64,000 bases of DNA from Lachnospiraceae bacterium GAM79 (GTDB lineage: Bacteria; Bacillota; Clostridia; Lachnospirales; Lachnospiraceae): NCBI GenBank assembly GCA_020735665.1, contig CP085928.1, positions 882,001 through 946,000 of the forward strand, in the 5' to 3' direction. The position numbers were made by a program, and so were the translations under genes. A model generated the notes under the pieces. The model did no database searches and had not been told where the DNA came from. It saw only the letters and a list, made by a program, of their open reading frames with translations. Position 1 is the stretch's first letter. Each line of letters starts with the position of its first letter. Positions 37,271 to 46,024 of the stretch are shown piece after piece.

Positions 37271-38020
37271 GTGAAGACCCTTGAAACAAATGACTGGCTG
37301 GTCATGAACAGTATCATATACAAGATTTACACAACCGGTGATTTTGATGCCATGCGGACACAGTTTCTGGAACAGATCAAGACCGTCATAGATTTTGATA
37401 GTGCAGATTTTTATCTGGCATCATCAAATGAGAAAGAAAATCTGGAACGTCCGGTATTCCTCAACTGTGATGAAGACTTGTCAGATATTTATGAGAATAT
37501 GGATTACAGCCGTGGTATTATGTTCAGTGGCAGGAGTATGGTATACCGGGAAACTGATATCATATCTGATGAGAAAAGAGTTCAAACAGAATATTATCAA
37601 AGAGTATATAAGCCAAATAACTGGCATTATGCGTTACAAATGATATTTGGACGGAACAAACATTTTCTGGGCGTAGTGACACTATATAGGACGATTGGTA
37701 AAGAGGACTTTACATATGAAGATGTATTCCTGATGGATATGCTTAAGGATCATATGGCATACCGGTTGTCACAGGACAGAAACAATCAGATGACCAGTCA
37801 GGAGAAACTGACGCTGACACAGGCAGTAAAGACCTATGATCTGACGAAGCGGGAGCAGACCATATTGCAGCTTTTGCTGCAGGGAATGGAGAATACGGAG
37901 ATCTGTGACCATTTATCCATAACGGTAAATACACTAAAGAAGCATATTTTAAATATTTACCGGAAACTGGGAATTCGAAACCGTGTTCAGATGTTTAAAC
38001 TGATTAAAGAAAAAGAGTAG
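37271..38020 (+). CDS. LuxR-type transcriptional regulator
   Basis: A 249-residue regulator. The N-terminal 170 residues look like a GAF-type sensor (YKIYTTGDFDAMRTQFLEQI ... FLGVVTLYRTIGKEDFTYED). The C-terminal LuxR helix-turn-helix is clear: LTKREQTILQLLLQGMENTE followed by TVNTLKKHILNIYRKLGI. The start is GTG with GGGAGGTGG just upstream; no ATG is better placed. It precedes the P-II/Pot polyamine operon and is the obvious candidate regulator of it, though this is inferred from adjacency. Confidence 0.85.
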   Translation: MKTLETNDWLVMNSIIYKIYTTGDFDAMRTQFLEQIKTVIDFDSADFYLASSNEKENLERPVFLNCDEDLSDIYENMDYSRGIMFSGRSMVYRETDIISDEKRVQTEYYQRVYKPNNWHYALQMIFGRNKHFLGVVTLYRTIGKEDFTYEDVFLMDMLKDHMAYRLSQDRNNQMTSQEKLTLTQAVKTYDLTKREQTILQLLLQGMENTEICDHLSITVNTLKKHILNIYRKLGIRNRVQMFKLIKEKE

Positions 38021-38062
38021 TTAGTACTATAAAAGTAGTAGAAAAATGGTAATCCTGTTCTA

Positions 38063-38091
38063 TTGAAGAATTAATTTGAAAGTAGTATATT
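38063..38091 (+). promoter_or_regulatory. Promoter of the P-II-pot operon
   Basis: TTGAAG, 17-bp spacer, TATATT. The predicted start is about 10 bases before the leader hairpin. Confidence 0.7.
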
Positions 38092-38108
38092 TTCGTTAAC
38101 AAGCAAAG

Positions 38109-38138
38109 GAGCTGTTCAGAGATGAACGGCTCTTTTTT
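38109..38138 (+). terminator. Promoter-proximal terminator hairpin (putative attenuator) before the P-II gene
   Basis: A 9-bp stem GAGCTGTTC / GAACGGCTC closes the six-base loop AGAGAT, followed by TTTTTT. It lies inside the leader, after AAGCAAAG. Only 39 bases separate it from the P-II start, with no promoter between, so the operon must be read through this hairpin. The leader resembles that of the putrescine aminotransferase gene (44306-44339). Confidence 0.75.
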
Positions 38139-38177
38139 GTTATATTAGTTGTATGTTGCAGATTGGAGGAAGAAAGA

Positions 38178-38525
38178 ATGAAAGAAATCATATTAATAAT
38201 CAGACCAGAAAAGCTGGAAGTATTAAAAAGCATATTGGATGAGAAGAATTGTGGTGGTATGACGATCTCAACCGTTATGGGATGCGGAACACAGAAAGGA
38301 ACTGTTGAGGGCGTAAATGAGATTAAAGGCTTTAAAACTACGATCAATCTTCTTCCAAAAGTAAGAGTTGAAGTAGTAGTTGAAGATTCCAAGGTAGAAC
38401 AGATTATTCTGGATGTCAGAGAAAAGGTAGCTACCGGACATGTCGGAGATGGTAAGATCTTCATTCGAAATATCGAAGAGGCTATACGAATCCGTACCGG
38501 TGAACGAGGAGAAAAAGCATTATAG
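38178..38525 (+). CDS. P-II family nitrogen regulatory protein (atypical T-loop)
   Basis: A 115-residue P-II (GlnB/GlnK) homologue. The core fold is kept: MKEIILIIRPEKLEVLKSIL, the strand INLLPKVRVEVVV after the T-loop, and the nucleotide-binding B-loop TGHVGDGKIFI. The T-loop (about residues 36-58) contains no tyrosine, so the classical uridylylation site Tyr51 is missing; signalling would rely on ATP/ADP and 2-oxoglutarate binding. GGAGG is 9 bases before the ATG at 38178. It is the first gene of the pot operon instead of lying beside amtB, which suggests control of polyamine uptake by nitrogen or energy status. Confidence 0.87.
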   Translation: MKEIILIIRPEKLEVLKSILDEKNCGGMTISTVMGCGTQKGTVEGVNEIKGFKTTINLLPKVRVEVVVEDSKVEQIILDVREKVATGHVGDGKIFIRNIEEAIRIRTGERGEKAL

Positions 38526-38552
38526 AGAAATTTGAAAAAGAGGTGATATGAT

Positions 38553-39689
38553 TTGGCAAATGTTATAGTTGATATCAAAGACGTAAATAAAATATACGGA
38601 ACAAATCATGTTGTAAAAGATCTGAATCTACAGGTAGAGGAAGGCGAGTTCCTGACATTGCTTGGATCATCCGGATGCGGCAAGACGACAACGCTTCGTA
38701 TGATCGCAGGATTTGAAGAACCGACGACAGGCTCCATTCAGGTAGAAGGTGAGCCGATTGAAGATAAAGAGCCATTTGAGAGAAATGTAAACACTGTCTT
38801 TCAGAGTTACGCTTTATTTCCACATAAGACCATATATGACAACGTAGCATATGGTCTTAAGATGAAAAAGGTTCCAAAGAAAGAGATCAAAGAACGGGTA
38901 GCGGAGATGTTAGAGATGGTTCAGTTATCCGGATTTGAGAAACGGTATCCAAGTCAGTTGTCCGGTGGACAGAAGCAGCGAGTTGCGATTGCAAGAGCGT
39001 TGATCAATCGTCCGAAGGTTCTGCTGTTGGATGAGCCGCTTGGTGCATTGGATCTGAAGCTTAGAAAACAGATGCAGCTGGAACTGAAACGGCTGCAGAA
39101 GAAATTACATATCACATTTATCTATGTTACACATGATCAGGAAGAAGCGCTTACGATGAGCGACAGGATAGCTATTATGCATGATGGTGTCATGGATCAG
39201 ATCGGATCACCGACAGACATCTATGAAAGACCGGCAACCAAGTTCGTAGCAACCTTCATCGGAGAGACAAATGTATTTGACGGAACGATCAAATCGATCG
39301 CAAACGGAAAAGCGGTTATAGGAATTGAAAATGGAGATGTAACAACCTCCGGCTCCGTGACCGAGACAGAGGAAAAGAACACCGGATTTTCAGTTGGTGA
39401 ATTTGTAACCGTTTCTGTTCGACCGGAAAAGCTTCATTTTTCGGCGGAACCGGTAGAGGGCTTCAGTGTACCGGCACTGGTCAAGGATTATATCTATGTT
39501 GGTTCAGTCGTTAAATGTCTGGCGGTTCTTCCAAATGGAAATGAAGTAAAGATGGAACGTCTGGCAGGCGAAGAACTTCCAAAATCCGGTGACAAAGTAT
39601 TTATCTGCTGGAATCCGGAGGATGCGGTATTGATCCACAGTCTGGATAACAGCTTCTATCAGAGTATGGAAAATATAACACTGGCATAA
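38553..39689 (+). CDS. potA: Spermidine/putrescine ABC transporter ATP-binding protein PotA
   Basis: The 378-residue ATPase of a polyamine importer. Walker A is LGSSGCGKTTTLRM, the Q-loop is VFQSYALFPH, the signature is LSGGQKQRVAIARAL, Walker B is VLLLDEPLGALDLKLR and the switch is YVTHDQEEALTMSD. The C-terminal TOBE domain (about 290-360) carries VRPEKLHFS. The start is TTG at 38553, preceded by GAGGTGAT. It is 27 bases after the P-II gene and leads potB, potC and potD. Confidence 0.95.
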   Translation: MANVIVDIKDVNKIYGTNHVVKDLNLQVEEGEFLTLLGSSGCGKTTTLRMIAGFEEPTTGSIQVEGEPIEDKEPFERNVNTVFQSYALFPHKTIYDNVAYGLKMKKVPKKEIKERVAEMLEMVQLSGFEKRYPSQLSGGQKQRVAIARALINRPKVLLLDEPLGALDLKLRKQMQLELKRLQKKLHITFIYVTHDQEEALTMSDRIAIMHDGVMDQIGSPTDIYERPATKFVATFIGETNVFDGTIKSIANGKAVIGIENGDVTTSGSVTETEEKNTGFSVGEFVTVSVRPEKLHFSAEPVEGFSVPALVKDYIYVGSVVKCLAVLPNGNEVKMERLAGEELPKSGDKVFICWNPEDAVLIHSLDNSFYQSMENITLA

Positions 39690-39702
39690 GGAGGTGTTTG
39701 AT

Positions 39703-40569
39703 ATGAATAAAAAGAGATTCAGAGAAAAGACACTTCCGGCAACGATCATGGTAGGGCCGGTGACCTTATGGCTGATCCTGTTGGTAGCGGTTCCACTCAT
39801 CTATATACTGGTCATGAGTTTTTGCAGTATCGATCAGTATTACAATGTAACATTTCAGTTCACATTCGATAATTACAAACATCTGGCGGACAGTTCTTAT
39901 ATTAAGATCTATGTTCAGTCACTTGTGATCGCATTACTTACAACCGTGATCTGTATCGTGCTTGCATATCCGTTTACCTATATTATTGCAAGGACAAAGA
40001 GCAGATCAAAGAATCTGTTATATATGCTGGTTATCATTCCATTCTGGACGAATTCACTGATCCGTATCTATGGATGGAAGACATTCCTTGGTTCATCCGG
40101 CTGGTTGAATACCGTGCTTATGAAGCTACATCTGATATCAGAGCCATTGAACCTCTTATATAATCAGGGAACTACCGTATTTGGTATGGTGTACTGCCTG
40201 TTCCCATTTATGGTACTTCCGCTTTATACCGCGATCGGCAAGCTGGATCATACTTTACTGGAGGCTTCCTCTGATCTTGGAGCTAAGGGCTGGCGGACTT
40301 TCTTTGAAGTGATCCTGCCACTGACAGCCAGCGGAATCTTTTCCGGTTGTATCATGGTATTTATCCCATGTCTTGGATATTTCTTTGTATCGAATATCTT
40401 AGGTGGTGGAAATGCAGATGTTATTGGTAACCTGATCGAGCGTCAGTTCAAGAGTGGAAATAACTGGCCGCTTGGTGCAGCCTTATCCATCATATTAATT
40501 GTTATCACATTGATCCTCGTCAAACTGTACCAGAAGACAGGCGGCGATATGGATAGTCTGGGGGTGTAA
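39703..40569 (+). CDS. potB: Spermidine/putrescine ABC transporter permease PotB
   Basis: A 288-residue inner-membrane permease with six segments. It begins with a long first helix (GPVTLWLILLVAVPLIYILV) and carries the permease-ATPase coupling motif EASSDLGAKGWRTFFEVILP. AAGGAGGT is 8 bases before the ATG at 39703, which I prefer to the in-frame TTG at 39694. It is separated from potC by three bases. Confidence 0.95.
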   Translation: MNKKRFREKTLPATIMVGPVTLWLILLVAVPLIYILVMSFCSIDQYYNVTFQFTFDNYKHLADSSYIKIYVQSLVIALLTTVICIVLAYPFTYIIARTKSRSKNLLYMLVIIPFWTNSLIRIYGWKTFLGSSGWLNTVLMKLHLISEPLNLLYNQGTTVFGMVYCLFPFMVLPLYTAIGKLDHTLLEASSDLGAKGWRTFFEVILPLTASGIFSGCIMVFIPCLGYFFVSNILGGGNADVIGNLIERQFKSGNNWPLGAALSIILIVITLILVKLYQKTGGDMDSLGV

Positions 40570-40572
40570 ACG

Positions 40573-41373
40573 ATGAGCAGAAAAGCAAAAGTAAGAACAA
40601 AGAGTATTCTTTCAAAGATCTTTTGTTCTCTGATTTATATTGTATTGTTTATGCCGATTGCAGTTGTTGTAGTGAATTCTTTTAATGCAACGACATCAAA
40701 ACCATATCTGACCTGGAAGGGGTTTACATTTGACTGGTATGTGAAATTGTTTGAAAATCAGTCGCTTCTTACATCCTTTGGCAATACGATGATCATAGCA
40801 TTGGTCACAACTGTACTTTCAACGATTATAGGTACGCTCGGTGCGATCGGAATGTACAAATATAAATTCAAAGGAAAAGGGATCATAGACGGACTTTTAT
40901 ATATCCCGGTCGTTATTCCTGAGATTGTAATGGGTATATCCTTACTTACGGTATTCGCAAAGGTCTCGATCCCAAGAGGTATGCTTACATTGATCATTGC
41001 ACATATCACCTTCTGTGTGCCATATGTTATCTTCAATGTCAGGGCAAGATTATCCGGCTATGATATTTCGATTGAAGAAGCAAGTATGGATCTGGGAGCT
41101 AACCGCATTCGTACATTCTGGGAGATCACACTTCCGGTTTTAAGACCCGGCATTACAGCCGGTGCATTACTGGCATTTACGTTATCGATTGATGACGTTA
41201 TCATAAGCTACTTTGTAAATGGTAATACGATGACTTATCCGTTACAGGTTATGGCAAGTATTAAGAGTGGAGTAGCACCTGATGTAAATGCATTATCAGC
41301 GCTGATCTTAGCAGGCACGATCATCTTTGTTGTCCTGACTCAGGGAAATCTGTTTAAGAAGAAAAAACAGTAG
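40573..41373 (+). CDS. potC: Spermidine/putrescine ABC transporter permease PotC
   Basis: A 266-residue permease partner of PotB with six membrane segments. The coupling motif is EEASMDLGANRIRTFWEITL. The N-terminal VVNSFNATTSKPYLTWKGF is typical of PotC, as is the substrate-path stretch FTLSIDDVIISYFVNG. It is followed 74 bases later by the binding-protein gene. Confidence 0.95.
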   Translation: MSRKAKVRTKSILSKIFCSLIYIVLFMPIAVVVVNSFNATTSKPYLTWKGFTFDWYVKLFENQSLLTSFGNTMIIALVTTVLSTIIGTLGAIGMYKYKFKGKGIIDGLLYIPVVIPEIVMGISLLTVFAKVSIPRGMLTLIIAHITFCVPYVIFNVRARLSGYDISIEEASMDLGANRIRTFWEITLPVLRPGITAGALLAFTLSIDDVIISYFVNGNTMTYPLQVMASIKSGVAPDVNALSALILAGTIIFVVLTQGNLFKKKKQ

Positions 41374-41447
41374 CTGTATAGAATGAAACAGTAAACAATT
41401 TATAGAAGTAACCGAACAAGGTTCAAGAGTAGAAGGGAGACATAATT

Positions 41448-42512
41448 ATGAAGAAAAACAGAAAAAGAGCAGTAAGTATTGCATTATCACTTGTTCTTGC
41501 AATGACAGCAGTAAATATCACAGGCTGTGGTAAGAAAGCAGACAGTACAAACGGAGAGTTAAACCTGTTCATTTGGACAGAGTATGTACCGGATGAAGTA
41601 ATTAAGGATTTTGAAAAAGAATATGGAATTAAAGTAAATGTATCAACATTCTCATCCAATGAGGATATGCTTGCAAAGGTAAAATCAGAGGATGAAGGAA
41701 CTTATGATATCGTACAGCCGAGTGACTATATGGTAGAATCCATGATCGCTCAGGGAATGCTTGAGAAGTTGGATCAGGATGCACTTACCAATCTGTCAAA
41801 TATTGGTAGTCAGTATCTGGATCCTACATATGATCCGGGCAATGTCTACTCCGTTCCTTATCAGGGTGGTGTGGCAGCGATCGCAGTCAACACCGACAAG
41901 GTATCAACAGATATTAAGGGATATGCAGATCTCTTTGATCCTTCATTAAAAGGACAGATCGTAGCACTGGATGACTACAGAGCAGTTATCGGTATGACGG
42001 AGAGAAGCATGGGACTCAGCATGAATGAAACAGATACAGCAAAGCTTGCCGAGGTTGAAACGAAGCTTCTGACATTAAAGGATAATATCGCAGTATATGA
42101 CAGTGACAGTCCAAAGTCATCTCTGATCAGCGGAGATTGTAATATTGGTTACTGCTGGTCTGCTGAAGTAGCGCTTGCTATGGATGAGAACCCTTCGATC
42201 AAGATTGTATTTCCTGAAGAGGGCGCATATAAATTCATTGATAACTGGGCAATCGCAAAGGGTGCCAAGAACTATGATAATGCAATGAAATTCATCAACT
42301 ATATGTGTGATCCGGATGTTGCTACAAAGGTTATGGCGGAATACCCATATCTGAATGCAAATGCAACTGCAGTGGAGGCAAATGAAGATTACAAGAATAA
42401 TGAAGCAAAGAATGTACCGGCTGAGGTATTTGAAAAAGGTGAATTTGTTGGAAATCTTGATACAGATACATTGACTGTTTACAACGATATGTGGAACAAA
42501 TTAAAGCAGTAA
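41448..42512 (+). CDS. potD: Spermidine/putrescine-binding lipoprotein PotD
   Basis: A 354-residue substrate-binding lipoprotein. The lipobox is NITGC (Cys26), after a hydrophobic signal, so it is tethered outside the membrane. The mature start (LNLFIWTEYVPDEVIKDFEK) and YDIVQPSDYMVESMIAQGML are typical of PotD/PotF. Aromatic and acidic residues expected around a polyamine are present (WTEY, SDYM, WSAE). It is the last gene of the P-II-potABCD operon, followed by the aldehyde dehydrogenase 52 bases later. Whether it prefers putrescine or spermidine cannot be told; the downstream catabolic genes favour putrescine. Confidence 0.95.
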   Translation: MKKNRKRAVSIALSLVLAMTAVNITGCGKKADSTNGELNLFIWTEYVPDEVIKDFEKEYGIKVNVSTFSSNEDMLAKVKSEDEGTYDIVQPSDYMVESMIAQGMLEKLDQDALTNLSNIGSQYLDPTYDPGNVYSVPYQGGVAAIAVNTDKVSTDIKGYADLFDPSLKGQIVALDDYRAVIGMTERSMGLSMNETDTAKLAEVETKLLTLKDNIAVYDSDSPKSSLISGDCNIGYCWSAEVALAMDENPSIKIVFPEEGAYKFIDNWAIAKGAKNYDNAMKFINYMCDPDVATKVMAEYPYLNANATAVEANEDYKNNEAKNVPAEVFEKGEFVGNLDTDTLTVYNDMWNKLKQ

Positions 42513-42564
42513 TACAAAACGGCAAAAGGCAGACAAAGAAAGTTGATCAGGAGGAGTAAGATAT

Positions 42565-44043
42565 ATGGAACCAAAAAAGATGTATATTGATGGTGAGTGG
42601 GTAACAGGAAGTATGGAAAAGCCGTTTGATGTTATCAATCCGGCAACCGGAGAAGTGATCGCACAGGTCTATGAAAGCAGTGTAGAAGATACCAAACGTG
42701 CGATCGCTGCGGCAAAGAAATCATTTTACCAGACAAGAGAGTGGCGTGATATGGATTCCCAGACCAGAAGTGATATGATTCTAAAGATCGCAGATCTGAT
42801 CGACAAATATGCCGATGAACTGGCAATGCTGGATACTCTGGATAATGGTAAGCCTCTTCGTGAAGCAGAAGGAGATATCAGTGATGGTATTCATTGCTTC
42901 CGTTATTACGCAGGCCTTTGCAAGACTCCGCATGGTGGTGTATATGAGGTAAATGATGGATTTGGTAAGATGCATTCATATGAGACCAGAGAGCCGGTCG
43001 GTGTCTGTGCGCAGATCACTCCATGGAATTATCCGTTTCTGATGTCTGTCTGGAAACTGGCTCCTGCACTTGCAGCAGGAAACAGTATCGTGTTTAAACC
43101 AAGTCCAAAGGCTCCGCTTTCAACAATCCGGTTATTCGAGATCTTTGAAGAAGCAGGACTTCCGAAGGGCTGCGTCAATCTGTTACAGGGTGATGCTGAG
43201 ATCGGAACGGAAATGGGCGAGAATACCGATGTTGATATGATCACATTTACTGGAAGTACCAGAGTCGGTCAGAGTCTGATGAAAGCAGCCGCTACAAATG
43301 TGAAGAAGATCGGACTGGAGCTTGGTGGTAAATCACCAAATGTCATTTTCGCAGATGCAGATCTGGATGGCGCTGTAGAGTGGGCAATGATCGGTATTTT
43401 CTTCAATCAGGGCGAGGTATGTTCCGCAGGATCCAGAATCATCATAGAAGAAAGCATCCATGATGAGTTTGTTGCCAGATTAAAGAAAAAGGCGGAAGCC
43501 ATGACGATCGGCAATCCGGTGAACAATCCGGATATCGGACCAGTCATTACGGAAAAGGATATGGAGAAAGTTCTGTCTTACATAAAGAGTGGTATCGAGG
43601 AAGGCGCAACACTTGTAACAGGTGGTGAGCGCTATACAGAAGGAGAATGTGCAAAGGGCTACTTTGTACGTCCAACGATCTTTGATAATTGTACTTCGGA
43701 TATGAAGATTGTCCGTGAGGAGATCTTTGGTCCCGTTGTCAGCATCCAGACCTTTAAGACAGAGGAAGAAGCGATTGCGATGGCAAATGATACTGTATAT
43801 GGTCTTGCCGGAGCTGTATTTACTTCCGATATAACCAGAGCACATCGTGTGATCAGTGAGCTTCGCGCAGGTATCACATGGATCAACTGCTACAACCCAA
43901 CCTTCAATGAAGCACCTTGGGGCGGCTATAAGATGAGCGGTATTGGCAGAGAGCTTGGCGTTCATGGTATCGAGGAATATCAGGAGGTTAAGCAGATCAA
44001 TATCAATCTGAACCCGGGTATTGTAGGCTGGTATGAACACTAG
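42565..44043 (+). CDS. Aldehyde dehydrogenase (likely 4-aminobutyraldehyde/betaine-aldehyde type)
   Basis: A 492-residue NAD(P)-dependent aldehyde dehydrogenase. The cofactor motifs are ITPWNYPFLMSVWKLAPALA and FTGSTRVGQSLMKAA; the catalytic glutamate is in LELGGKSPNVIFADADLDGA and the cysteine in NQGEVCSAGSRI. Sequence style matches the GABA-aldehyde/betaine-aldehyde group. CAGGAGGAG precedes the ATG. Between a polyamine importer and a putrescine aminotransferase, it most likely oxidises 4-aminobutyraldehyde to GABA, an inference from context. A terminator follows. Confidence 0.9.
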   Translation: MEPKKMYIDGEWVTGSMEKPFDVINPATGEVIAQVYESSVEDTKRAIAAAKKSFYQTREWRDMDSQTRSDMILKIADLIDKYADELAMLDTLDNGKPLREAEGDISDGIHCFRYYAGLCKTPHGGVYEVNDGFGKMHSYETREPVGVCAQITPWNYPFLMSVWKLAPALAAGNSIVFKPSPKAPLSTIRLFEIFEEAGLPKGCVNLLQGDAEIGTEMGENTDVDMITFTGSTRVGQSLMKAAATNVKKIGLELGGKSPNVIFADADLDGAVEWAMIGIFFNQGEVCSAGSRIIIEESIHDEFVARLKKKAEAMTIGNPVNNPDIGPVITEKDMEKVLSYIKSGIEEGATLVTGGERYTEGECAKGYFVRPTIFDNCTSDMKIVREEIFGPVVSIQTFKTEEEAIAMANDTVYGLAGAVFTSDITRAHRVISELRAGITWINCYNPTFNEAPWGGYKMSGIGRELGVHGIEEYQEVKQININLNPGIVGWYEH

Positions 44044-44052
44044 ATAAAACAG

Positions 44053-44091
44053 ACCGTTCACTTTCTGAAAAATGAAGGTGGGCGGTTTTTT
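44053..44091 (+). terminator. Terminator of the pot-aldehyde dehydrogenase operon
   Basis: Stem ACCGTTCACTTTC / GAAGGTGGGCGGT with some G-U pairs, then TTTTTT. This already ends the upstream operon, so the second terminator at 44306 has no such role. Confidence 0.85.
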
Positions 44092-44259
44092 AATGCGTTT
44101 CAAATACCGAATGATTTGGCGAATAACAGAAATAGGGTAGAAAATGATACTTCGATAGAGGTATGACGATGAAATTACAAGTCAGTTATATGAGCTAAAT
44201 ATACTTATATTTAATTATATATAATAGATAAATGGTAGATAAATGGTATAAATTAGTAA

Positions 44260-44288
44260 TTGAAAAAGAGCATGAGATACGATAATAT
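44260..44288 (+). promoter_or_regulatory. Promoter of the putrescine aminotransferase gene
   Basis: TTGAAA, 17-bp spacer, TAATAT. The predicted start is about 11 bases before the leader hairpin. The AT-rich stretch 44100-44255 before it shows repeated AAATGGTA(G/T)A but no gene. Confidence 0.75.
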
Positions 44289-44305
44289 ACAGACATAGAA
44301 GCAAA

Positions 44306-44339
44306 GGAGCTTGTGGACAGGTCACAGGCTCCTTTTTTT
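44306..44339 (+). terminator. Promoter-proximal terminator hairpin (putative attenuator) before the aminotransferase gene
   Basis: A 10-bp stem GGAGCTTGTG / CACAGGCTCC with loop GACAGGT, followed by seven T. It is preceded by AGAAGCAAA, as at 38109 (AAGCAAA). Only 38 bases separate it from the ATG, with no promoter between, so expression requires readthrough. Confidence 0.8.
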
Positions 44340-44377
44340 CAGTTTAAAGATGAATATATTTTAAGGAGGATTTTAAT

Positions 44378-45730
44378 ATGAGTTATGAACAGGTAAGTAA
44401 GGATTTGGAAAAGGTAATTGGTTATATCCATTCAGATGAATTAACAGACGATGAAAAGAAATTAATGACAGAACAGACATTAGATTATTTTGATAATTAT
44501 GTAAGCCCGGGCTGGTTAAAATACAGAAAGTCAGTATCTACCAACTCAGCAGTGCTTGAGTGGAAAGATCATGACGGTGTATGTGATGGCTTATATGGTG
44601 AAGAATTCATTGACTGTCTTGGTGGTTTCGGTATTTATACATGTGGTCATAGAAATCCGGAGATCCTTGATACCGTAAAGGCACAGCTTGATCATCAGGC
44701 GCTTCATTCACAGGAGCTGTTGGATCCGCTTCGTGGATATCTTGCAAAGGCAGTTGCAGATATCACACCGGGTGATCTTCAGTATTGTTTCTTTACAAAT
44801 GGTGGTGCAGAGGCAGTCGAAATGGCATTGAAGCTTGCCAGAATCGCAACAGGCGGAAGATGGTATATCTCAACCGTTGGTGCATTCCATGGTAAATCAA
44901 TGGGTGCAATCTCAATGGGTGGTAAGAATACATACAGAGTTCCATATACACCTATGGTACAGCAGGTACAGCATGTAGAATATGGTAATGCAGAGGATGC
45001 AAGAAAGGCAATCCGTAACCTGATCGCTGTTGGTGAAAAGGTTGCAGCCATGATCGTTGAACCAATTCAGGGCGAGGCTGGTGTTATCGTTCCACCGGAA
45101 GGATATCTGACAGAGTTAAGACAGATCTGTGATGAGTATGGTGTAGCGTTGATCTTTGATGAGATCCAGACAGGTATGGGTCGTACCGGTACAATGTGGA
45201 GATGCGAAGCAGAAGGCGTAACACCGGATATCATGACATTCGGTAAAGCATTTGGTGGTGGTATTATGCCAATCACAGGTATTATCTGTAAGCCATCCAT
45301 GTGGGTACAGCAGTTGATCGACAACCCATGGTTACTTGGTTCTCCTACATTTGGTGGTAACCCTGTATGTTGTTCGGCAGCGATCGCAACGATCAAATAC
45401 ATGATTGATAATGATATTCCAGGACAGTGTGCAAGCAAAGGTAAGATCTTAAAGGCAGGACTTGAAAGTCTGAAGGCAAAATATCCTGAGATCATCGATG
45501 ATGTCAGAGGCGTAGGTCTGATGCTTGCTGTTGAGTTTGTTACATCTGATATCGGTTACAGCATCGCAAAGGGCTTGTTCTCAAGAGGTGTTATGACAGC
45601 CGGAACACTTGTAAACTCCAAGTGTATCCGTTTCGAGCCGACAGCGGTTATTACAGAGGAACAGATCGCAGCCGTTATCGAGCGTATGGATGCGGCACTT
45701 GCTGATACGAAGAAAGAATATAATCTGTAA
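44378..45730 (+). CDS. Putrescine aminotransferase (class III, PLP-dependent)
   Basis: A 450-residue class III aminotransferase close to YgjG/PatA. The PLP-binding sequence shows FTNGGAEAVEMALKLAR, the aspartate in LIFDEIQTGMGRTG, and the Schiff-base lysine in TFGKAFGGGIMP. The N-terminal extension and YVSPGWLKYRKSV are characteristic of putrescine aminotransferases. It would convert putrescine to 4-aminobutyraldehyde, which the upstream dehydrogenase could oxidise to GABA. AAGGAGG precedes the ATG. It has its own promoter and leader hairpin. Confidence 0.9.
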   Translation: MSYEQVSKDLEKVIGYIHSDELTDDEKKLMTEQTLDYFDNYVSPGWLKYRKSVSTNSAVLEWKDHDGVCDGLYGEEFIDCLGGFGIYTCGHRNPEILDTVKAQLDHQALHSQELLDPLRGYLAKAVADITPGDLQYCFFTNGGAEAVEMALKLARIATGGRWYISTVGAFHGKSMGAISMGGKNTYRVPYTPMVQQVQHVEYGNAEDARKAIRNLIAVGEKVAAMIVEPIQGEAGVIVPPEGYLTELRQICDEYGVALIFDEIQTGMGRTGTMWRCEAEGVTPDIMTFGKAFGGGIMPITGIICKPSMWVQQLIDNPWLLGSPTFGGNPVCCSAAIATIKYMIDNDIPGQCASKGKILKAGLESLKAKYPEIIDDVRGVGLMLAVEFVTSDIGYSIAKGLFSRGVMTAGTLVNSKCIRFEPTAVITEEQIAAVIERMDAALADTKKEYNL

Positions 45731-45819
45731 ATTCATCGGTATATCATGATGGAAAATCATCTGACCATAGTATAGGCAATGATTTTTCGGATGAATAGAA
45801 TGTGCAAAGTACATATAAG

Positions 45820-45900
45820 ACTACCGTTTATTCGGATACAGATTTGATCGTCAGTTGAAACTGCTATGATCAGACTGCCGGATGGACGGTAGTTTTGTTT
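45820..45900 (+). terminator. Branched terminator of the aminotransferase gene
   Basis: Outer stem ACTACCGT / ACGGTAGT with additional pairing (TTCGG / CCGGA) and an inner CAGTT / AACTG hairpin, followed by TTTTGTTTT. A second weak hairpin lies at 45946-45964. Confidence 0.7.
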
Positions 45901-45961
45901 TATAGAAATATTTATCCTGTAAAGCAATTTTGTTCTGGGGTAAAAGAGTCGAAGCGGCTCT

Positions 45962-45989
45962 TTGTATTTATACATAAATAGGGTATAAT
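45962..45989 (+). promoter_or_regulatory. Promoter of the rhomboid-glycerate kinase unit
   Basis: TTGTAT, 16-bp spacer, TATAAT, 36 bp upstream of the rhomboid start. Confidence 0.7.
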
Positions 45990-46024
45990 AAAGCTATTCA
46001 TTCTATATGGGGAGGTATATACAG

